Source of the DNA: Sideroxydans lithotrophicus
Lineage (GTDB): Bacteria; Pseudomonadota; Gammaproteobacteria; Burkholderiales; Gallionellaceae
DNA: 64,000 nt
NCBI GenBank assembly: GCA_020723185.1
Contig: DYJI01000008.1
Span: 1 to 64,000, forward strand
Reading direction: 5' to 3'
In this document: piece by piece, positions 31,032-41,192 of the stretch
Position numbering within the stretch: position 1 is the stretch's first letter
Layout of the letters: each line of letters opens with the position of its first letter
Made by a program: the position numbers and the translations under genes
Notes under the pieces: generated by a model
Seen by the model: only the letters and a program-made list of their open reading frames with translations
The model's database searches: none
Told to the model about the DNA's origin: nothing

Positions 31032-33293
31032 ATGGAAATGCTTCCGTTCCTGCATAGAAATAGACGCATCTACCTGCGATACACCCTGCTGGGTCTGGTC
31101 ATCGTTCTTTTTTTCGCCTCGATCCAGATTTTCTTCATCCTGCCCGAGCATCAGCCCCGGCATTTCATCGTGCCGGTCTTGCTCGGCTCATTCATCGGAT
31201 TCCTGTTGTCCACTCTGGTCGCATTGCGTAGCGAGCTCGCCAATGGGCAGAAGATATTCCGTGCCGTGGCCGATCTGGCGCAGGAATTCATCTATGTGCG
31301 CAACATCGATGGCGTGTATGAATACGTGTCGCCGTCCTGTCTTGCGATCACCGGATACAGCGTGGAGGATTTCTATGCCGAGCCACATCTGATGTCGCGG
31401 CTGGTGCTGGTGGAGGATCGCGGGGTCTGGGACCAGCATGTGTACCAGATGCACGAGCAGGGAAAGCCGGAGAGACTGCTGATCCGCATCCGGGCCCGTG
31501 ACGGGCAGATCCGCTGGCTGGAGCATCTGTGCAGCGACCTGCGCGACGAGCAGGGCAAGTTGCTCGGGGTGCGTTCGACCAATCTGGATGTCACCGAGCG
31601 CATGGTGAAGGAGCAGCAGCTGGCCATCGCCGCAACCGCCTTCGAGACGCACGATGCCATCCTGATCACCGATGCGGAAGCACGGATCGTCCGCGCCAAC
31701 CGGGCGTTCACAGAGATCACCGGCTACGAGCCGGACGAGGTGATCGGCAAGACACCGGCCATCCTGAAATCGGGCAAGCATGACAAGGCGTTCTACGAGG
31801 AGATGTGGGCGACCCTGGCGCGCGAGGGTCGCTGGGAAGGCGAGCTGCTGGACCGCCGCAAGAGCGGGGAGATCTATCCCAAGCAATTGACCATCACCGC
31901 AGTCAGGAACGAGCAGGGGCAGGTGACGAACTACGTCGGGATATTCAGCGACATCACCTCCCGCAAGGCCGCCGAGGAGGAGATCAACCGCCTCGCCTAC
32001 TACGATACGCTCACCTCCTTGCCCAACCGGCGTCTGCTGATAGACCGCCTGCAGCTGGCGATGGCGACGTGCGACCGCAACAAGAGTTACGGCGCGGTGC
32101 TGTTCATCGACCTGGACAACTTCAAGGAACTGAACGACACGCAGGGCCACGATGTCGGCGACAAGTTGCTGGTCGAGGTGGCGCACCGGCTGCTCGCCTG
32201 CGTGCGCACGGGAGATACGGTGGCCAGGCTGGGCGGGGACGAGTTCGTGGTGATGCTGGCCAACCTGTTCGACACCGAGCTGGACGTGGTGCCGCGCGCG
32301 GAGTCGGTGGCGACCAAGGTGCTGGCGTCGCTCAATCTGCCTTATCTGCTCAACGGCCAGCAATACCACGGCACGGCCAGTATCGGCGTGACGCTGTTCC
32401 ACGGCAGCGAGAAAAGCGTGGACGAACTGCTCAAGCATTCCGATGTGGCGCTGTATCAGGCCAAGAACAGCGGGCGTGCGACACTGCGCTTCTTCGATCC
32501 CTCCATGCAGCAGGCGCTGGAATCGCGCGCGCGGCTGAACAAGGACATGCATCGGGCTCTGCGTGAACAGCAGTTCCAGTTGTATTTCCAGCCGCAGGTC
32601 GATGCGGACGGGCGCTGCATCGGTGCCGAGGTGCTGCTCCGATGGGAACATCCCGACCGCGGCCTGCTGTTCCCGAATGCGTTCATCGCGCATGCGGAAG
32701 AATCCGGGATGATCGCCGATATCGATTTCTGGGTGCTGCGCGAGGCCTGCCAGCGGCTGCAGCGCTGGCAGGCGAAGCCTGACTTCGCGCGCATCCCGCT
32801 GGCGGTCAATGTTTCGGCGGCGGCTTTCATGCGGGCGGATTTCGTCGAGGATGTGCTGGCCATCGTCAATAGCTGCGGGGTCGAGCCGGGGTTGCTCAAG
32901 CTGGAGCTGACCGAGACCTCACTTGTCGACGGCGTGGATGAGGCGATCGGCAAGATCAGCCGTCTCAAGTCGGCCGGTATCCGTTTCTCGCTGGATGACT
33001 TCGGTACCGGCTATTCCTCGCTCTCCTATCTGCGCCAGTTGCCGATCAGCCAGTTGAAGATCGATCGCGCCTTCGTGCGCAACGTGGTCACCGAAGCGGG
33101 CGACGCGATGATCGCCAAGACCATCATCGGCATGGCGCAGAACCTCGGGCTGGAAGTGGTGGCTGAAGGCGTGGAGACGCAGGCGCAGCTCGACCTGCTG
33201 GTATCCTTCGGCTGTCGCACGTTCCAGGGCTATCTGTTTTCCCGGCCTTTGACGTTGTGGGATCTCGAGGGCAGCAACTGGACGAACGTGTAG
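31032..33293 (+). CDS. Membrane PAS-PAS-GGDEF-EAL protein
   Basis: The 753-residue protein has two membrane segments (about 17-36 and 46-66) with almost no periplasmic loop, two PAS domains (75-190 and 200-320), a GGDEF domain with intact GGDEF at 401-405, and an EAL domain (about 505-745) with EVL at 533-535, a tolerated variant, plus DDFGTGYSS and the catalytic ELTET. Both synthesis and hydrolysis of c-di-GMP are possible; the sum depends on the PAS input. No I-site RxxD is seen before GGDEF (RTGDTVARLGGDEF gives RTGD, which does fit RxxD). It is transcribed alone. Confidence 0.9.
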   Translation: MEMLPFLHRNRRIYLRYTLLGLVIVLFFASIQIFFILPEHQPRHFIVPVLLGSFIGFLLSTLVALRSELANGQKIFRAVADLAQEFIYVRNIDGVYEYVSPSCLAITGYSVEDFYAEPHLMSRLVLVEDRGVWDQHVYQMHEQGKPERLLIRIRARDGQIRWLEHLCSDLRDEQGKLLGVRSTNLDVTERMVKEQQLAIAATAFETHDAILITDAEARIVRANRAFTEITGYEPDEVIGKTPAILKSGKHDKAFYEEMWATLAREGRWEGELLDRRKSGEIYPKQLTITAVRNEQGQVTNYVGIFSDITSRKAAEEEINRLAYYDTLTSLPNRRLLIDRLQLAMATCDRNKSYGAVLFIDLDNFKELNDTQGHDVGDKLLVEVAHRLLACVRTGDTVARLGGDEFVVMLANLFDTELDVVPRAESVATKVLASLNLPYLLNGQQYHGTASIGVTLFHGSEKSVDELLKHSDVALYQAKNSGRATLRFFDPSMQQALESRARLNKDMHRALREQQFQLYFQPQVDADGRCIGAEVLLRWEHPDRGLLFPNAFIAHAEESGMIADIDFWVLREACQRLQRWQAKPDFARIPLAVNVSAAAFMRADFVEDVLAIVNSCGVEPGLLKLELTETSLVDGVDEAIGKISRLKSAGIRFSLDDFGTGYSSLSYLRQLPISQLKIDRAFVRNVVTEAGDAMIAKTIIGMAQNLGLEVVAEGVETQAQLDLLVSFGCRTFQGYLFSRPLTLWDLEGSNWTNV

Positions 33294-33363
33294 CTGTGCA
33301 GGCCGCTGCCGGATGAACAATGGACATCAAATGGAAGTCGGTGCCGGGCACCGTCGCAAGGAC

Positions 33364-34842
33364 ATGACAGCAACAACGAACGAACCGGCCCTGAGCGGCC
33401 TGCACCCCTCCGTAGTTTGGTCGCACTTTGCGACCTTGTGCGCGATCCCGCGTCCCTCCTATCGTGAAGAAGCGCTGAAGCGGCACCTCGCTGCCTGGGC
33501 TGATGCACGTGGCATCGCGCATTTCGAGGATGCGGTCGGCAATCTCATCCTGCACAAGCCGGCCAGTCCCGGCTGCGAGTCCGCGCCGGGTGTGATACTG
33601 CAAGGCCATCTGGACATGGTGTGCCAGGCCAACGCGGGTACGGTGCACGACTTCGAACGCGATGCCATCCGGGCCGTGCTGCGTGACGGCTGGGTGGTGG
33701 CGGAGGACACCACGCTGGGCGCGGACAACGGCATCGGGGTGGCGCTGGCCTTGGCTGCACTGGAAGCTGAAGGGATCGAGCATCCGGCAATGGAGGTGTT
33801 GCTGACTGTCAACGAGGAGTCGGGTATGGACGGTGCGCGCGGTCTGCTCCCCGGCACTTTGCAGGGCCAGCGACTCATCAATCTGGATACCGAGGAATGG
33901 GGACATTTCTATCTGGGTTGCGCGGGCGGGGTGGACGTGGAGGTGCGTCACATCAGTGCGATGGAAGCGTTGCCGCCGGACTATGCGGTGTTGCGTTTCG
34001 ATGTCTCCGGCCTGCGCGGCGGCCATTCCGGGATCGACATCCATCTGGGGCGCGGCAACGCCATCAAGCTGCTGGCCGAAGCCCTGCGCGATCTGGCGGC
34101 GCATACCGATGTGCGCCTGATCGAGATGCAGGGCGGCAGTGCGCGCAACGCCATCCCGCGCGAGGCCTTCGCCATCTGTGCCGTGCCGCTGGCAGCAGTC
34201 TCAGGCATAGACGAATGGGTGGAGCATCGCTTGGCATCATGGCAGCATCGCTTCGCAGAGGTGGATGCCGGTATCGCGTTGCGCTACGAGCTGGACGAGA
34301 TGCCGGTGGAGCAGGCGGTGAGCGAGTCTGAGCGGGACAGGCTGCTGGGCTTTCTCGATAACGCGGTCAACGGCGTGTCACGGATCAGCAGCGACTTCCC
34401 GGATGTGACCGATACGTCGAGCAATCTTGGTGTCTTCAAACTGGCGCAGGGCGAAAGCAAGGTGACGTTCAAAGTGCGTTCCCTGCTGGATGCACGTGCG
34501 GATGTCTTGGCCGACAAACTGGTCTCGTTCGCCGCCGGTTACGGTTTGCGAGCATACAAGGATGGTGCCTATCCGGGCTGGACACCAGATCCGGCTTCGC
34601 CACTGCTGGCGTTGTGTCAGCAGGTGTATGAAGCGCAGTTCGGCACACCGGCTTCGCTGCAGGTGATCCATGCCGGACTGGAATGCGGCCTGCTGGCGGC
34701 CAGCCATCCACAGCTGGACATGATCTCGTTCGGGCCCGACATCCGCGGGGCGCATGCGCCCGGCGAGCGGGTAGAGGTGGCGTCGGTCGCCCGCTGCTGG
34801 GAACTGCTGCAGGCGGTGTTGCAGGCGCTGGCGCGCGCCTGA
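33364..34842 (+). CDS. pepD: Aminoacyl-histidine dipeptidase (PepD type)
   Basis: This M20-family dipeptidase of 492 residues has all expected metal and catalytic sites: GHLDMV, TLGADNG, NEESGMDGA, INLDTEEWG and VIHAGLECG. E. coli PepD is 485 residues. I start at the ATG at 33364 because the family similarity (SGLHPSVVWSHFATLCAIPRPSY) begins soon after it; ATGs at 33313 and 33331 are also in frame. It cleaves Xaa-His dipeptides such as carnosine in the cytoplasm. Confidence 0.9.
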   Translation: MTATTNEPALSGLHPSVVWSHFATLCAIPRPSYREEALKRHLAAWADARGIAHFEDAVGNLILHKPASPGCESAPGVILQGHLDMVCQANAGTVHDFERDAIRAVLRDGWVVAEDTTLGADNGIGVALALAALEAEGIEHPAMEVLLTVNEESGMDGARGLLPGTLQGQRLINLDTEEWGHFYLGCAGGVDVEVRHISAMEALPPDYAVLRFDVSGLRGGHSGIDIHLGRGNAIKLLAEALRDLAAHTDVRLIEMQGGSARNAIPREAFAICAVPLAAVSGIDEWVEHRLASWQHRFAEVDAGIALRYELDEMPVEQAVSESERDRLLGFLDNAVNGVSRISSDFPDVTDTSSNLGVFKLAQGESKVTFKVRSLLDARADVLADKLVSFAAGYGLRAYKDGAYPGWTPDPASPLLALCQQVYEAQFGTPASLQVIHAGLECGLLAASHPQLDMISFGPDIRGAHAPGERVEVASVARCWELLQAVLQALARA

Positions 34843-34847
34843 ACCGC

Positions 34848-35651
34848 TTATCCGTACAACTGCGATACCAGCGAATATTCGGTGAGGGCGGCATACACCT
34901 GCCGCCAGTTGATGCTGCCGTCCTGCGGCTGGTTGGCCAGCAATTGCTGCAGGTTCGCGGTCTGCACCTGCGGCAGGCCGCTGAGCAGGTCGTTGCCGAA
35001 AGAGTTCTGCATCAGGGCATCGAGCGAAGGGAACTGGCTGCCGGAACGGCTGATGAAACTGCCGGCGACTTCACTCAGCGCGTCGGCCGTGCCGGCGAGG
35101 AGGGCGGCCGTGCCTTGCGCATCCTCGGTGAACGCTGCCTCAAGTCGCTCCGTGTCCAGACTCAGGCGACTACCGTTGCCGGGCAGCAGCTCAGGTTGCA
35201 AGTCGATACCGAGCTGCGATAAGCGGGTCAACGGCGAATCGCCGTTCGCATAGCGTGCCAATACCTGCGCATCGAGCGAAAGTGCCAGATCGGCCGCGCC
35301 GGAGACGCCGCCGGCAGGCAGGTTGTTCTGGCTGCCGATGGCGGCGATGCTGCCCTGCAAAGTGTTGAACGCATCGACCAGCCCCTGCGCCCGGGTGGTG
35401 AGCCCGGAGAGGTCGATGGTCTCACCGTCCGTGGTGGTTCGCAGCGGACGCAAGGTGTTCTGGAAGGTGACGCTGGCGGACAGCAACTGACCTCGTGCAG
35501 AGATGCCGACCACGGTCGAGGAGTAGCCGAACAGTGCGGGCGCGGACAAGCTGAGCTCGGCTGAGAGCAGCGCATACGATGGCGTCACCGACGGGCTGGC
35601 GAGGATGCCGGCCACCGATGCGTTGGGATAGACGTTGAGCAAGGGGTCCAT
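34848..35651 (-). CDS. Orphan FliD-like (filament cap C-terminal) protein
   Basis: The ATG at 35651 follows GGGAG, six bases apart. The 267-residue protein resembles the C-terminal part of the flagellar cap protein FliD: LVDAFNTLQGSIAAIG, LSQLGIDLQPELL, GSRLSLDTERLEAAFTEDAQG and TAALLAGTADALSEVAGSFI. It has no signal peptide, and FliD is usually 450 or more residues, so the N-terminal coiled coil is missing. No flagellar gene is near. It may be a domesticated or orphan secreted protein; its stop is 5 bases from the stop of pepD. Confidence 0.6.
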   Translation of the reverse strand: MDPLLNVYPNASVAGILASPSVTPSYALLSAELSLSAPALFGYSSTVVGISARGQLLSASVTFQNTLRPLRTTTDGETIDLSGLTTRAQGLVDAFNTLQGSIAAIGSQNNLPAGGVSGAADLALSLDAQVLARYANGDSPLTRLSQLGIDLQPELLPGNGSRLSLDTERLEAAFTEDAQGTAALLAGTADALSEVAGSFISRSGSQFPSLDALMQNSFGNDLLSGLPQVQTANLQQLLANQPQDGSINWRQVYAALTEYSLVSQLYG

Positions 35652-35777
35652 GACCATCTCCCGAACGGTTGCGTGCATGGGATCACAGCCCCATGCTACT
35701 CCTGAACCGCGCACGTTTGAACCCTCCGCGCTGGCAAATCCGGACCTCGGGCATTAGACTCGGCAACCGGAGGAAGT

Positions 35778-36956
35778 ATGAAAGAACAAAAATGGTTGGA
35801 CCGGCTCGGACCGGAGGATGAGGCCGAGGTCGATAAGCTGTGCATGCGCACCCTGTTCGAGCGGGCGCGACTGGCGGCCATGCTGGCACCGTTCGGGACG
35901 CTGTTCATCGCCTGGCTGGTGCTGGATATCGCGCCGTTCTCGCTGGTGCTCACCTGGGTGTTGCTCAACTGCGTGCCGGATGCGGTCACCTTCGTGCTGT
36001 CCTCGCGCTGGCTGCGCCATCCCCCGCCGCCAGAACGTCTCCCCCATGTGCTCAACTGGCAGATCGTCCTGCGCGTGCTGCAGGGCCTGAGCTGGGGCAT
36101 GGCGCTGGTGCTGTTCCATACCGGCGGCCATGTCGAGCTGATCCACGAGCTGGTCATCCTGCTGGTGCTGGTCTCCATCTCCGCCGTCAGCGTGACCAAC
36201 ATGGCACCGTCCTTCGTCACCATGCTGGCCTTCTGCGCCGCCATCCTGTTCGTGCCGTTCTTACATTTCCTGATACAGGGCGAGGCGTTCTATCTCAACC
36301 TCGCGGTCGGTCTCGCCATCCTGTTCCTGGTCGAGATGCAGATCGGCTGGGATGCCTGGCGGCAGTTCCGTGAGGGCGTGCGCCAGCTGGTGCTGAACCG
36401 GCGCATCCGCCGCGAACTGGAGCTGCGCAACGCCCAGCTCGATGCGCTCAACCGCGACTTGCAGGTGATGGCCATCCACGACCAGCTCACCGGCCTGTAC
36501 AACCGCCATTTCATCGTCGAGCAGCTGGAGCGGCTGCGCGAGCTGTCACAGCGCCACGGCAACGTGTGCAGCATCGTGCTGCTCGACATCGACCACTTCA
36601 AACAGGTCAACGACCGCTTCGGCCATGCGGTGGGCGACGAGGTGCTGCGCGAGTTCAGCCGCCGCATCGAGGGTCTGTTGCGGCAGGGAGATATGCCCGG
36701 ACGCTATGGCGGCGAGGAGTTCCTGCTGGTGCTGCCGATGGCCGATAGCGCGGCGGCCGCTAAACTGGCCGAGCGCGTGCGCCAGCGTGTGGAGGAGAAG
36801 CCGCTGGTCGAGGGGGCACAGACCATCTACGGCACGGCTTCGTTCGGGGTGGCGCAATTGGCGGTGGGTGAGGAGGTGGACGGCTGGCTGGAACGTGCCG
36901 ACCAGGCGCTGTATCGCGCCAAGTCACAGGGACGCAACCGTGTCGTCGTCGCCTGA
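35778..36956 (+). CDS. Six-TM diguanylate cyclase
   Basis: GGAGGAAGT lies before the ATG. The 392-residue protein has about six membrane segments (35-205), a short coiled coil (ELELRNAQLDALNRDLQ) and a GGDEF domain with active GGEEF and an RQGD inhibitory site five residues before it. It should make c-di-GMP under control of the membrane part. It diverges from the FliD-like gene and overlaps a small downstream gene by 17 bases. Confidence 0.92.
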   Translation: MKEQKWLDRLGPEDEAEVDKLCMRTLFERARLAAMLAPFGTLFIAWLVLDIAPFSLVLTWVLLNCVPDAVTFVLSSRWLRHPPPPERLPHVLNWQIVLRVLQGLSWGMALVLFHTGGHVELIHELVILLVLVSISAVSVTNMAPSFVTMLAFCAAILFVPFLHFLIQGEAFYLNLAVGLAILFLVEMQIGWDAWRQFREGVRQLVLNRRIRRELELRNAQLDALNRDLQVMAIHDQLTGLYNRHFIVEQLERLRELSQRHGNVCSIVLLDIDHFKQVNDRFGHAVGDEVLREFSRRIEGLLRQGDMPGRYGGEEFLLVLPMADSAAAAKLAERVRQRVEEKPLVEGAQTIYGTASFGVAQLAVGEEVDGWLERADQALYRAKSQGRNRVVVA

Positions 36957-37299
36957 TGTCCTGTGCTTGCCGCAGGCGCTGGCGGCCTGGGGCAGCGATG
37001 CGTTCAGCGAGGTCCTGCGCCGCGAGCTGATTGCGGCAGGCGAGCACGCCCTGCCGTTGCAGCGCTGCTTGGCGCATGGCAACCATGTCGCCGCGACCCC
37101 GGTCAACCTGTTGCTGCGCAGTGTCGATGCCGATGAGGCACGGATACGGGTACGGCTGGATATCCTGTTCCAGAGCGTGGTCGCCGGTTGTTCGTGCGCC
37201 GATGACCCCACGCCGTTGTCCGAACTGAACGAATGCTGCACTGTGCAGGTCGATATCGACAGGGCGTCGGCGCTGGCCGACATCTGGCTTCTGGATTGA
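36940..37299 (+). CDS. Small cysteine-containing protein overlapping the cyclase gene
   Basis: The likely start is GTG at 36940, inside the 3' end of the diguanylate cyclase in another frame. The 119-residue protein begins VSSSPDVLCLPQALAAWGSD and has an alpha part followed by a beta part with CSCADDP and ECCTVQVDID, four close cysteines that could bind a metal. No family is recognised with certainty. The overlap suggests coupling to the cyclase. Confidence 0.6.
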   Translation: MSSSPDVLCLPQALAAWGSDAFSEVLRRELIAAGEHALPLQRCLAHGNHVAATPVNLLLRSVDADEARIRVRLDILFQSVVAGCSCADDPTPLSELNECCTVQVDIDRASALADIWLLD

Positions 37300-37410
37300 A
37301 GTGGCGCATATCGAAGTCGAGCCGGTTCCCGCCCATCTTCTGTACAATTGCGCCTTCGCAAGCGGTCAGGCCGCGTCGGCTGGCGATAAACATTAACCGG
37401 AGTCCATCGT

Positions 37411-38727
37411 ATGAAAGCACCGATCCCATTACGCAACGTTCCCCAGTCCAACATATTCCGCAAAGGAGATGTCTTTGTGTTGTTCGGCGAACTGTTCGGG
37501 CGGGGATATGCCAACGGTCTGATCAACGAGGCTCGCAAGGCCGGCATGACCATCGTGGGAGTCACGGTGGGACGCCGCAACGAAGACAACACCCTGCGTG
37601 CGCTGACCGCCGAAGAACTGGCGACCGCCGAGGCCAATCTGGGCGGTCGCATCATCAACGTGCCGCTGATGGCCGGTTTCGATCTCGATGCCCCGGCCGG
37701 CACGCCGACACCGACCGACATGGTGGCCGAGATGACGCTCAAGACCTGGCAGGACGACAAGCTGGACTGGGCGCATATCGAGAAGTGCCGCGAGATCGGC
37801 GTCAAGCGTTTCAAGGATTCCGTGGCGAAAGTGATGGCCGAGCTGGACGGCATGATCCCGGACGGCGCCAATGCCTTCTTCGCGCATACCATGGCGGGCG
37901 GCATCCCCAAGACCAAGGTGTTCCTCGCCATTGCCAACCGTATCTACAAGGGGCGCGGCGAGCGTTTCCAGTCCTCGCGTTCGCTGCTGGACAGCGATCT
38001 GGGCAAGCTGATCCTGAAGAACTTCGACGAGGTCACCGCCAATACCTTCCAGTACCTGATCGAAGGCAGCGCCGCCATCCGCGCGCGTCTGGAGAAGAGT
38101 GGCGGCCAGGTGCGCTACACCGCCTACGGTTACCACGGCACCGAGATCCTGATCGGCGGCAGTTACCAGTGGCAGACCTATACCAACTACACCCAGGGCT
38201 ACGCCAAGATGCGTCTGGAGCAGCATGCCGAGCAGGCGTGGGCGCAGGGCATCAAGGCTACCGTGTACAACTGCCCGGAGATCCGTACCAACTCGTCCGA
38301 CATCTTCGTCGGCGTGGAACTGTCGTTGTTCCCCCTGCTGAAGGCATTGAAGCAGGAAGGCGGCGGCGCGTGGGCGGAAGCGCAGTGGCAGGCATGCCGT
38401 GAGGTGCTGCTTGAAGGCGAGTCACTGGAGAATCTGTTGCAGAAGATCGACGACTACAACGACAGCGAAGTGATGAAGGGCTTCCGCAATTTCGAGGCCT
38501 GGCCGATGGACAATACCGCCGACCTGGCGGAAGTGATGATCGGTACCTCGGAAGCGATCACGAAGATGCACAAGTCACGCGATGCGCTGGTGACCGATGT
38601 GCTGAGTGCGCTGGTACTGGAAGGTACTGGACCGCTGATGTTCCACGAGACATCGAAACCGGCCGGTCCCGTGCTGTGGCTGAGCCACGACGTGATCGCC
38701 AAGCAGTTGAACCAGATGCACGCCTGA
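37411..38727 (+). CDS. FabMG-like putative enoyl-ACP reductase family protein
   Basis: The 438-residue protein is conserved and soluble. It starts with a Rossmann-like FRKGDVFVLFGELFGRGYANGL and continues with MTIVGVTVGRR and a YGYHGTEILIGGSYQW segment. It resembles proteins labelled as the FabMG family of enoyl-ACP reductases, known for triclosan tolerance; I give this from memory of annotated homologues and am not certain. It is not FabI, FabK, FabL or FabV. A possible -10 TACAAT is at 37343-37348 without a good -35. A strong terminator follows. Confidence 0.55.
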   Translation: MKAPIPLRNVPQSNIFRKGDVFVLFGELFGRGYANGLINEARKAGMTIVGVTVGRRNEDNTLRALTAEELATAEANLGGRIINVPLMAGFDLDAPAGTPTPTDMVAEMTLKTWQDDKLDWAHIEKCREIGVKRFKDSVAKVMAELDGMIPDGANAFFAHTMAGGIPKTKVFLAIANRIYKGRGERFQSSRSLLDSDLGKLILKNFDEVTANTFQYLIEGSAAIRARLEKSGGQVRYTAYGYHGTEILIGGSYQWQTYTNYTQGYAKMRLEQHAEQAWAQGIKATVYNCPEIRTNSSDIFVGVELSLFPLLKALKQEGGGAWAEAQWQACREVLLEGESLENLLQKIDDYNDSEVMKGFRNFEAWPMDNTADLAEVMIGTSEAITKMHKSRDALVTDVLSALVLEGTGPLMFHETSKPAGPVLWLSHDVIAKQLNQMHA

Positions 38728-38740
38728 TCGACGGGTGCAC

Positions 38741-38772
38741 AAAAAAGCCGCGAGATGTTCGCGGCTTTTTTT
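38741..38772. terminator. Bidirectional intrinsic terminator
   Basis: AAAAAAGCCGCGA (38741-38753) and TCGCGGCTTTTTT (38759-38771) form a 13-base stem with loop GATGT and an extra T. With A and T runs on both sides it serves the FabMG-like gene and the opposing nitroreductase gene. Confidence 0.93.
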
Positions 38773-38793
38773 GCGCCCGCATCCGGCGGTGCG

Positions 38794-39390
38794 TCAGTCG
38801 ATGCGGCAGGCCTCCTCGAAATCCAGACGCGGATTGCGCGGATACACGCCCTTGGGGTCGCCGTAGCCGAGGCTGCAGATGAAGTTCGATCTCACGTTCG
38901 TTCCCGCAAAGAACAACTCGTCCACTTTGGTATTGTCGAAGCCGGACATCGGCCCGCAATCCAGGCCGAGCGCGCGCGCCGCGATGATCAGATACGCGCC
39001 CTGCAGCGTGCCGTTGCGGAAAGCGTTGGTGAAAGCGGTCTGTTCATTCCCGTTGAACCAGCTCGGTGCGTCCGGCGCATGCGGGAACAGCTTGCCCAGT
39101 TTGTCGTAGAAGTGCAGGTCATAGCCGATGATGGCGGTGACGGGGGCAGCCATGACCTTGGCGCGGTTGCCTTCCATCAAGGTGGGCAGCAACTTCTCCT
39201 TTGCTTCCATTGACTTGACGAACACGATGCGCGCCGGACAGGAATTGGCCGAGGTCGGCCCCATGCGCAAGGTCTCATAGAGTCGGCGCAACAGTTCGTC
39301 CGGTACGGGCCGGTCGGTCCACAGGTTGTGGGTGTGTGCCGCGAGGAAGAGTTGGTCAAGGGCGGCTGGGCTCAGGGCGGTGTTGGACAT
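38794..39390 (-). CDS. Nitroreductase family protein, RutE/malonic-semialdehyde-reductase type
   Basis: The ATG at 39390 follows AAGGAATCCATC. The 198-residue protein fits the FMN-binding nitroreductase fold of the RutE/HadB group: [36 protein letters not shown] and [14 protein letters not shown], ending [21 protein letters not shown]. RutE reduces malonic semialdehyde in pyrimidine breakdown, but no other rut gene is near, so the substrate here is open. Confidence 0.85.
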   Translation of the reverse strand: MSNTALSPAALDQLFLAAHTHNLWTDRPVPDELLRRLYETLRMGPTSANSCPARIVFVKSMEAKEKLLPTLMEGNRAKVMAAPVTAIIGYDLHFYDKLGKLFPHAPDAPSWFNGNEQTAFTNAFRNGTLQGAYLIIAARALGLDCGPMSGFDNTKVDELFFAGTNVRSNFICSLGYGDPKGVYPRNPRLDFEEACRID

Positions 39391-39620
39391 GATGGATTCC
39401 TTGTTGGTGTGCTGATTCAGTGATCTTGTTACTGGATTATCCACCCTGAACCCGTTTCTAACCATGCCGTTTTCAACCTGCATCCCTGTGAGAGTTAGAA
39501 TCCGAAAAAAGTGTCGACTGGAATTGTCTCCCAGAATGAAATGTGTCCTAATGCGACAAGTTCGGCGCAGTGCTACTGGTAGATACATAGATCGGACAAA
39601 GGGAAGGGAGGCGAGGGTTG

Positions 39621-41177
39621 ATGGAAAAAGGTCAGGAGAAGCTCGCGATAAGCAAGCTGGTCTTCGAATTGACGGTGTCCGGCAATGATTCGGGTGATCT
39701 GGACGTTCTGCTGGAGCATCTGTTCCTTTTGTTGAAAGAGCAGCGTGACATCCCGGTCGAGTCGCGCGGCGCGGTCCTGTTGCTCAACCCCCGTGGCAAG
39801 TATTTTCAGGTCGCACAGTTCGGCATGCCGCCCGCATGGGACAACACGCTGGATTGGGAGGCGCTGAAACTGCCCGATCCGGAATCCATAGAACGCTGTC
39901 ATACCAAACAGGTCTCCTACGAGGATCCGACAGTCGGAGCCGTCGTCCATACCCGCATCATGCTGCTGCCTTTGCGCGTCGAAGGCCGGTATATCGGCTA
40001 TGTAGCCCTGTTCGTCCCGATGGGCTATGAGCTGTGCGAGGTCTATGCGGATTTCTTCAACGACCTGTCGCGCGCCTTGTCCGGTCTGGTACAGCGCACC
40101 TTGTCCATGGAGACGCTGCGCATCCGCGAGCTTGAACTCGAAGAGGCGCGTGCAGACGCCATCCGCAGCCTGGGCGTGGCCTCCGAGTACCGCGACAACG
40201 AGACCGGCTGGCACATCATGCGCATGACCAACTATGCGCAATCCATCGCCCGCGCCATGCATCTGCCAGAGGAACAGCGTGACCTGTTGTATATCGCCGC
40301 CCCCATGCACGATGTCGGCAAGATCGGCATCGCCGACGCGGTGTTGCTGAAGCCGGGCAAGCTGACAGACGAGGAGTTCGAGGTGATGAAGACGCATACC
40401 GAGATCGGCGTCACCATCCTTGAAGGCAAGGACGAGCTGATCAAGGCGGCACGCGATATCGCCGGTTGCCACCACGAGCGTTGGGATGGCAAAGGCTACC
40501 CCAACGGGATGAAGGGCGAGGAGATCCCCCTGCTGGCCCGTATCTGTGCGGTCGCCGATGTGTTCGATGCGCTCACCTCCACCCGCCCTTACAAGGACCC
40601 CTGGACGGTGGAACAGGCCCATGACTGGGTGGTGAGCGAGGCGGGCAAGCATTTCGATCCGGAAGTGGTGCGTGCCTTCGACGCCTCGATGCCGGAGATC
40701 CTGCGTATCCGCGAGCTGTACCGCGATGACATCATCGATCCCAAACAGGTGTTGACCCTGCCGCCGATCCGCCATCGCGAGAACGAGTGGATCCCATGGG
40801 ATGACAGTCTGAGTGTCGGCATCGACGTCATCGACGAGCATCACCGTTATCTGTTCGACCTGATCAACGACCTGTACCAGGTGGTGATCAGGAAGCGCGG
40901 TGCGCGCGAGGTGGCGCGATTGATCAAATCGCTGGATGCCTATGCCAAGATCCATTTCCGCTCGGAAGAACAGATGATGAACCACTACGCTTTCGCCGGC
41001 ATCGACCGCCAGTTGCACCAGCACCATGCCTTCGAGGAGAAGATCGCCGAGTTCTACGAAGAGCTGCACGCCAACCCGCTGGTGGCCCAGTTCGACGTGC
41101 TGACCTATCTGCGCGACTGGTTGATCCACCACATCCGTGTCGAGGATGCCAAGCTGATCGAGCTGACCCGTCATTGA
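39621..41177 (+). CDS. GAF-HD-GYP-bacteriohemerythrin c-di-GMP phosphodiesterase
   Basis: The 518-residue protein has an N-terminal GAF-like domain (about 1-160), a helix (162-183), an HD-GYP domain with HD at 230-231 and GYP at 292-294 ([13 protein letters not shown]), and a C-terminal hemerythrin (about 390-518). The hemerythrin keeps its diiron ligands: [29 protein letters not shown] and [10 protein letters not shown]. It should break down c-di-GMP under control of oxygen or redox state at the diiron site. I use the ATG at 39621; a TTG directly before it is also in frame. Confidence 0.92.
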   Translation: MEKGQEKLAISKLVFELTVSGNDSGDLDVLLEHLFLLLKEQRDIPVESRGAVLLLNPRGKYFQVAQFGMPPAWDNTLDWEALKLPDPESIERCHTKQVSYEDPTVGAVVHTRIMLLPLRVEGRYIGYVALFVPMGYELCEVYADFFNDLSRALSGLVQRTLSMETLRIRELELEEARADAIRSLGVASEYRDNETGWHIMRMTNYAQSIARAMHLPEEQRDLLYIAAPMHDVGKIGIADAVLLKPGKLTDEEFEVMKTHTEIGVTILEGKDELIKAARDIAGCHHERWDGKGYPNGMKGEEIPLLARICAVADVFDALTSTRPYKDPWTVEQAHDWVVSEAGKHFDPEVVRAFDASMPEILRIRELYRDDIIDPKQVLTLPPIRHRENEWIPWDDSLSVGIDVIDEHHRYLFDLINDLYQVVIRKRGAREVARLIKSLDAYAKIHFRSEEQMMNHYAFAGIDRQLHQHHAFEEKIAEFYEELHANPLVAQFDVLTYLRDWLIHHIRVEDAKLIELTRH

Positions 41178-41192
41178 TACCCCCCCCATCAG

